The notes under the pieces were generated by a model that was not told the DNA's origin, made no database searches, and was given only the letters and a program-made list of their open reading frames with translations. Shown one piece after another: positions 5,200 to 5,800 of a stretch of 5,800 bases of DNA. Position numbers and translations under genes: made by a program. This DNA comes from Alphaproteobacteria bacterium. Lineage in GTDB: Bacteria > Pseudomonadota > Alphaproteobacteria > JAGOMX01. The stretch spans positions 1 to 5,800 of the forward strand of contig JACVCA010000091.1 in NCBI GenBank assembly GCA_016742295.1. Reading direction: 5' to 3'. Numbering within the stretch: position 1 is the first letter of the stretch; every line of letters starts with the position of its first letter.

Positions 5200-5800
5200 T
5201 TAAGAACTTGTACTTCCAAGAAGTAGCTTTAGTTTTTCTTTTGCGGGACCATAGTGGAAATCAGCCGCTTTCTTATACCATCCAATGGCTATTGCTAAGT
5301 TCTTTTCTATATTTAACCCATATTCATACATCTTCCCTAAAGAATAATATGAATAGCAAGGTGCTGCTCTCTCAGCTTGTTTATATAGCCTATTCGCTTC
5401 TTGAACATCTACCTTAACTCCCCGGTCATGTTCATACATCCACCCTAAAGTATGTAAAGCATCCCCCGCACCTTGATCTGCAGCTTTACAAATCCAATAA
5501 ATAGCTTGTTCATCACTCGCTTCTACTCCTTCTCCAGTCAGGTATATCAATCCTAAATAATATTGACCAACCGCTTCAACTTTATTTACTGCTTTTTGGA
5601 ACAGTCCTAAAGCTTGAGGAAGATGTTGTTCTACACCCCAGCCTTCTTTATACATTGCCCCAAGATGCGCTTGTCCTCGCGCATATCCCTGAACTGCAGA
5701 CTTCTTAAAATATTCAAAGGCTTTAATATAATCTTTATCGACTCTCCAACCATTTCTGTAAAGCATGCCTAAGATATCTTGACAATGACTTTCTGTATGC
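5200..5800 (-). CDS. Sel1-repeat protein, C-terminal part (N-terminus off window)
   Basis: The frame stays open to the right edge: before the ATG at 5764-5766 it reads HTESHCQDILG, which completes the first half of a repeat, so that ATG is internal and the protein is longer. About five Sel1 units of roughly 36 residues are visible, each with the pattern A..LG.MY..G.GV..D...A..WY.KAA..G: DILGMLYRNGWRVDKDYIKA, AHLGAMYKEGWGVEQ, YYLGLIYLTGEGVEA, HTLGWMYEHDRGVKV and YSLGKMYEYGLNIEK. It ends with a short helix and LLLGSTSS. Sel1 repeats stack as alpha-helical solenoids that scaffold protein contacts; bacterial ones act in signalling, envelope functions and host interaction. Units four and five have drifted (DRGV, GLNI). 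Whether it carries a signal peptide cannot be seen. No terminator is evident after the stop at 5200-5202. Family is sure; the specific role is unknown. Confidence 0.9.
   Translation of the reverse strand, partial: HTESHCQDILGMLYRNGWRVDKDYIKAFEYFKKSAVQGYARGQAHLGAMYKEGWGVEQHLPQALGLFQKAVNKVEAVGQYYLGLIYLTGEGVEASDEQAIYWICKAADQGAGDALHTLGWMYEHDRGVKVDVQEANRLYKQAERAAPCYSYYSLGKMYEYGLNIEKNLAIAIGWYKKAADFHYGPAKEKLKLLLGSTSS

Noticed and set aside
5208..5417. 69-codon plus-strand frame antisense to the Sel1 gene
   Set aside because: The opposite strand carries clear Sel1 repeats; this frame is their complement.
1..5800. CRISPR array, tRNA or rRNA
   Set aside because: I saw no regularly spaced direct repeats, no tRNA-like cloverleaf arms and no rRNA signature sequences on either strand.

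Overview
The window suggests an AT-rich alphaproteobacterium living inside a eukaryotic host, of the Holosporales/Paracaedibacter or Rickettsiales-like kind. The group assignment is an inference. It rests on an SspB-type ClpXP adaptor tail of the alphaproteobacterial form, a polyhydroxybutyrate-cycle 3-hydroxybutyrate dehydrogenase, several exported proteins with eukaryote-like modules (F-box-like, ubiquitin-like, Sel1), and long intergenic stretches that look like decayed coding DNA. Every recognisable gene is on the minus strand except the fragment at the left edge.

Layout. 1-170 (+): C-terminal part of an SspB-like ClpXP adaptor, interrupted by an in-frame TAA at 6-8. It converges on bdhA (187-969, -), an intact SDR dehydrogenase. 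A hairpin at 159-185 that reads as the bdhA terminator lies between and within the two gene ends. 1035-1535 (-): signal peptide plus F-box-like motif. 1536-2291: no full-length gene; it holds a 59-residue minus-strand reading frame (1807-1986) of unknown origin and two inverted repeats. 2292-3200 (-): exported protein with a His-rich segment and a PLD-like domain whose HKD motif is degraded. 3201-4058: about 860 bases without an intact gene. 4059-4499 (-): exported protein with a clear ubiquitin-like beta-grasp domain and an Arg/Glu-rich tail, preceded by a plausible promoter. 4500-4846: AT-rich spacer ending in a strong hairpin. 4847-5056 (-): coding remnant that may come from a helical-repeat protein. 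5200-5800 (-): C-terminal part of a Sel1-repeat protein whose N-terminus lies beyond the right edge.

How it fits together. The left end is core metabolism and proteostasis. The rest looks like an accessory region of independently transcribed, secreted, eukaryote-like proteins separated by decayed DNA. The most notable point is a signal-peptide F-box-like protein and a signal-peptide ubiquitin-like protein about 2.5 kb apart. Together they suggest interference with, or mimicry of, the host ubiquitin system. That is an inference: no ubiquitin-activating, conjugating or deubiquitinating gene is visible here.
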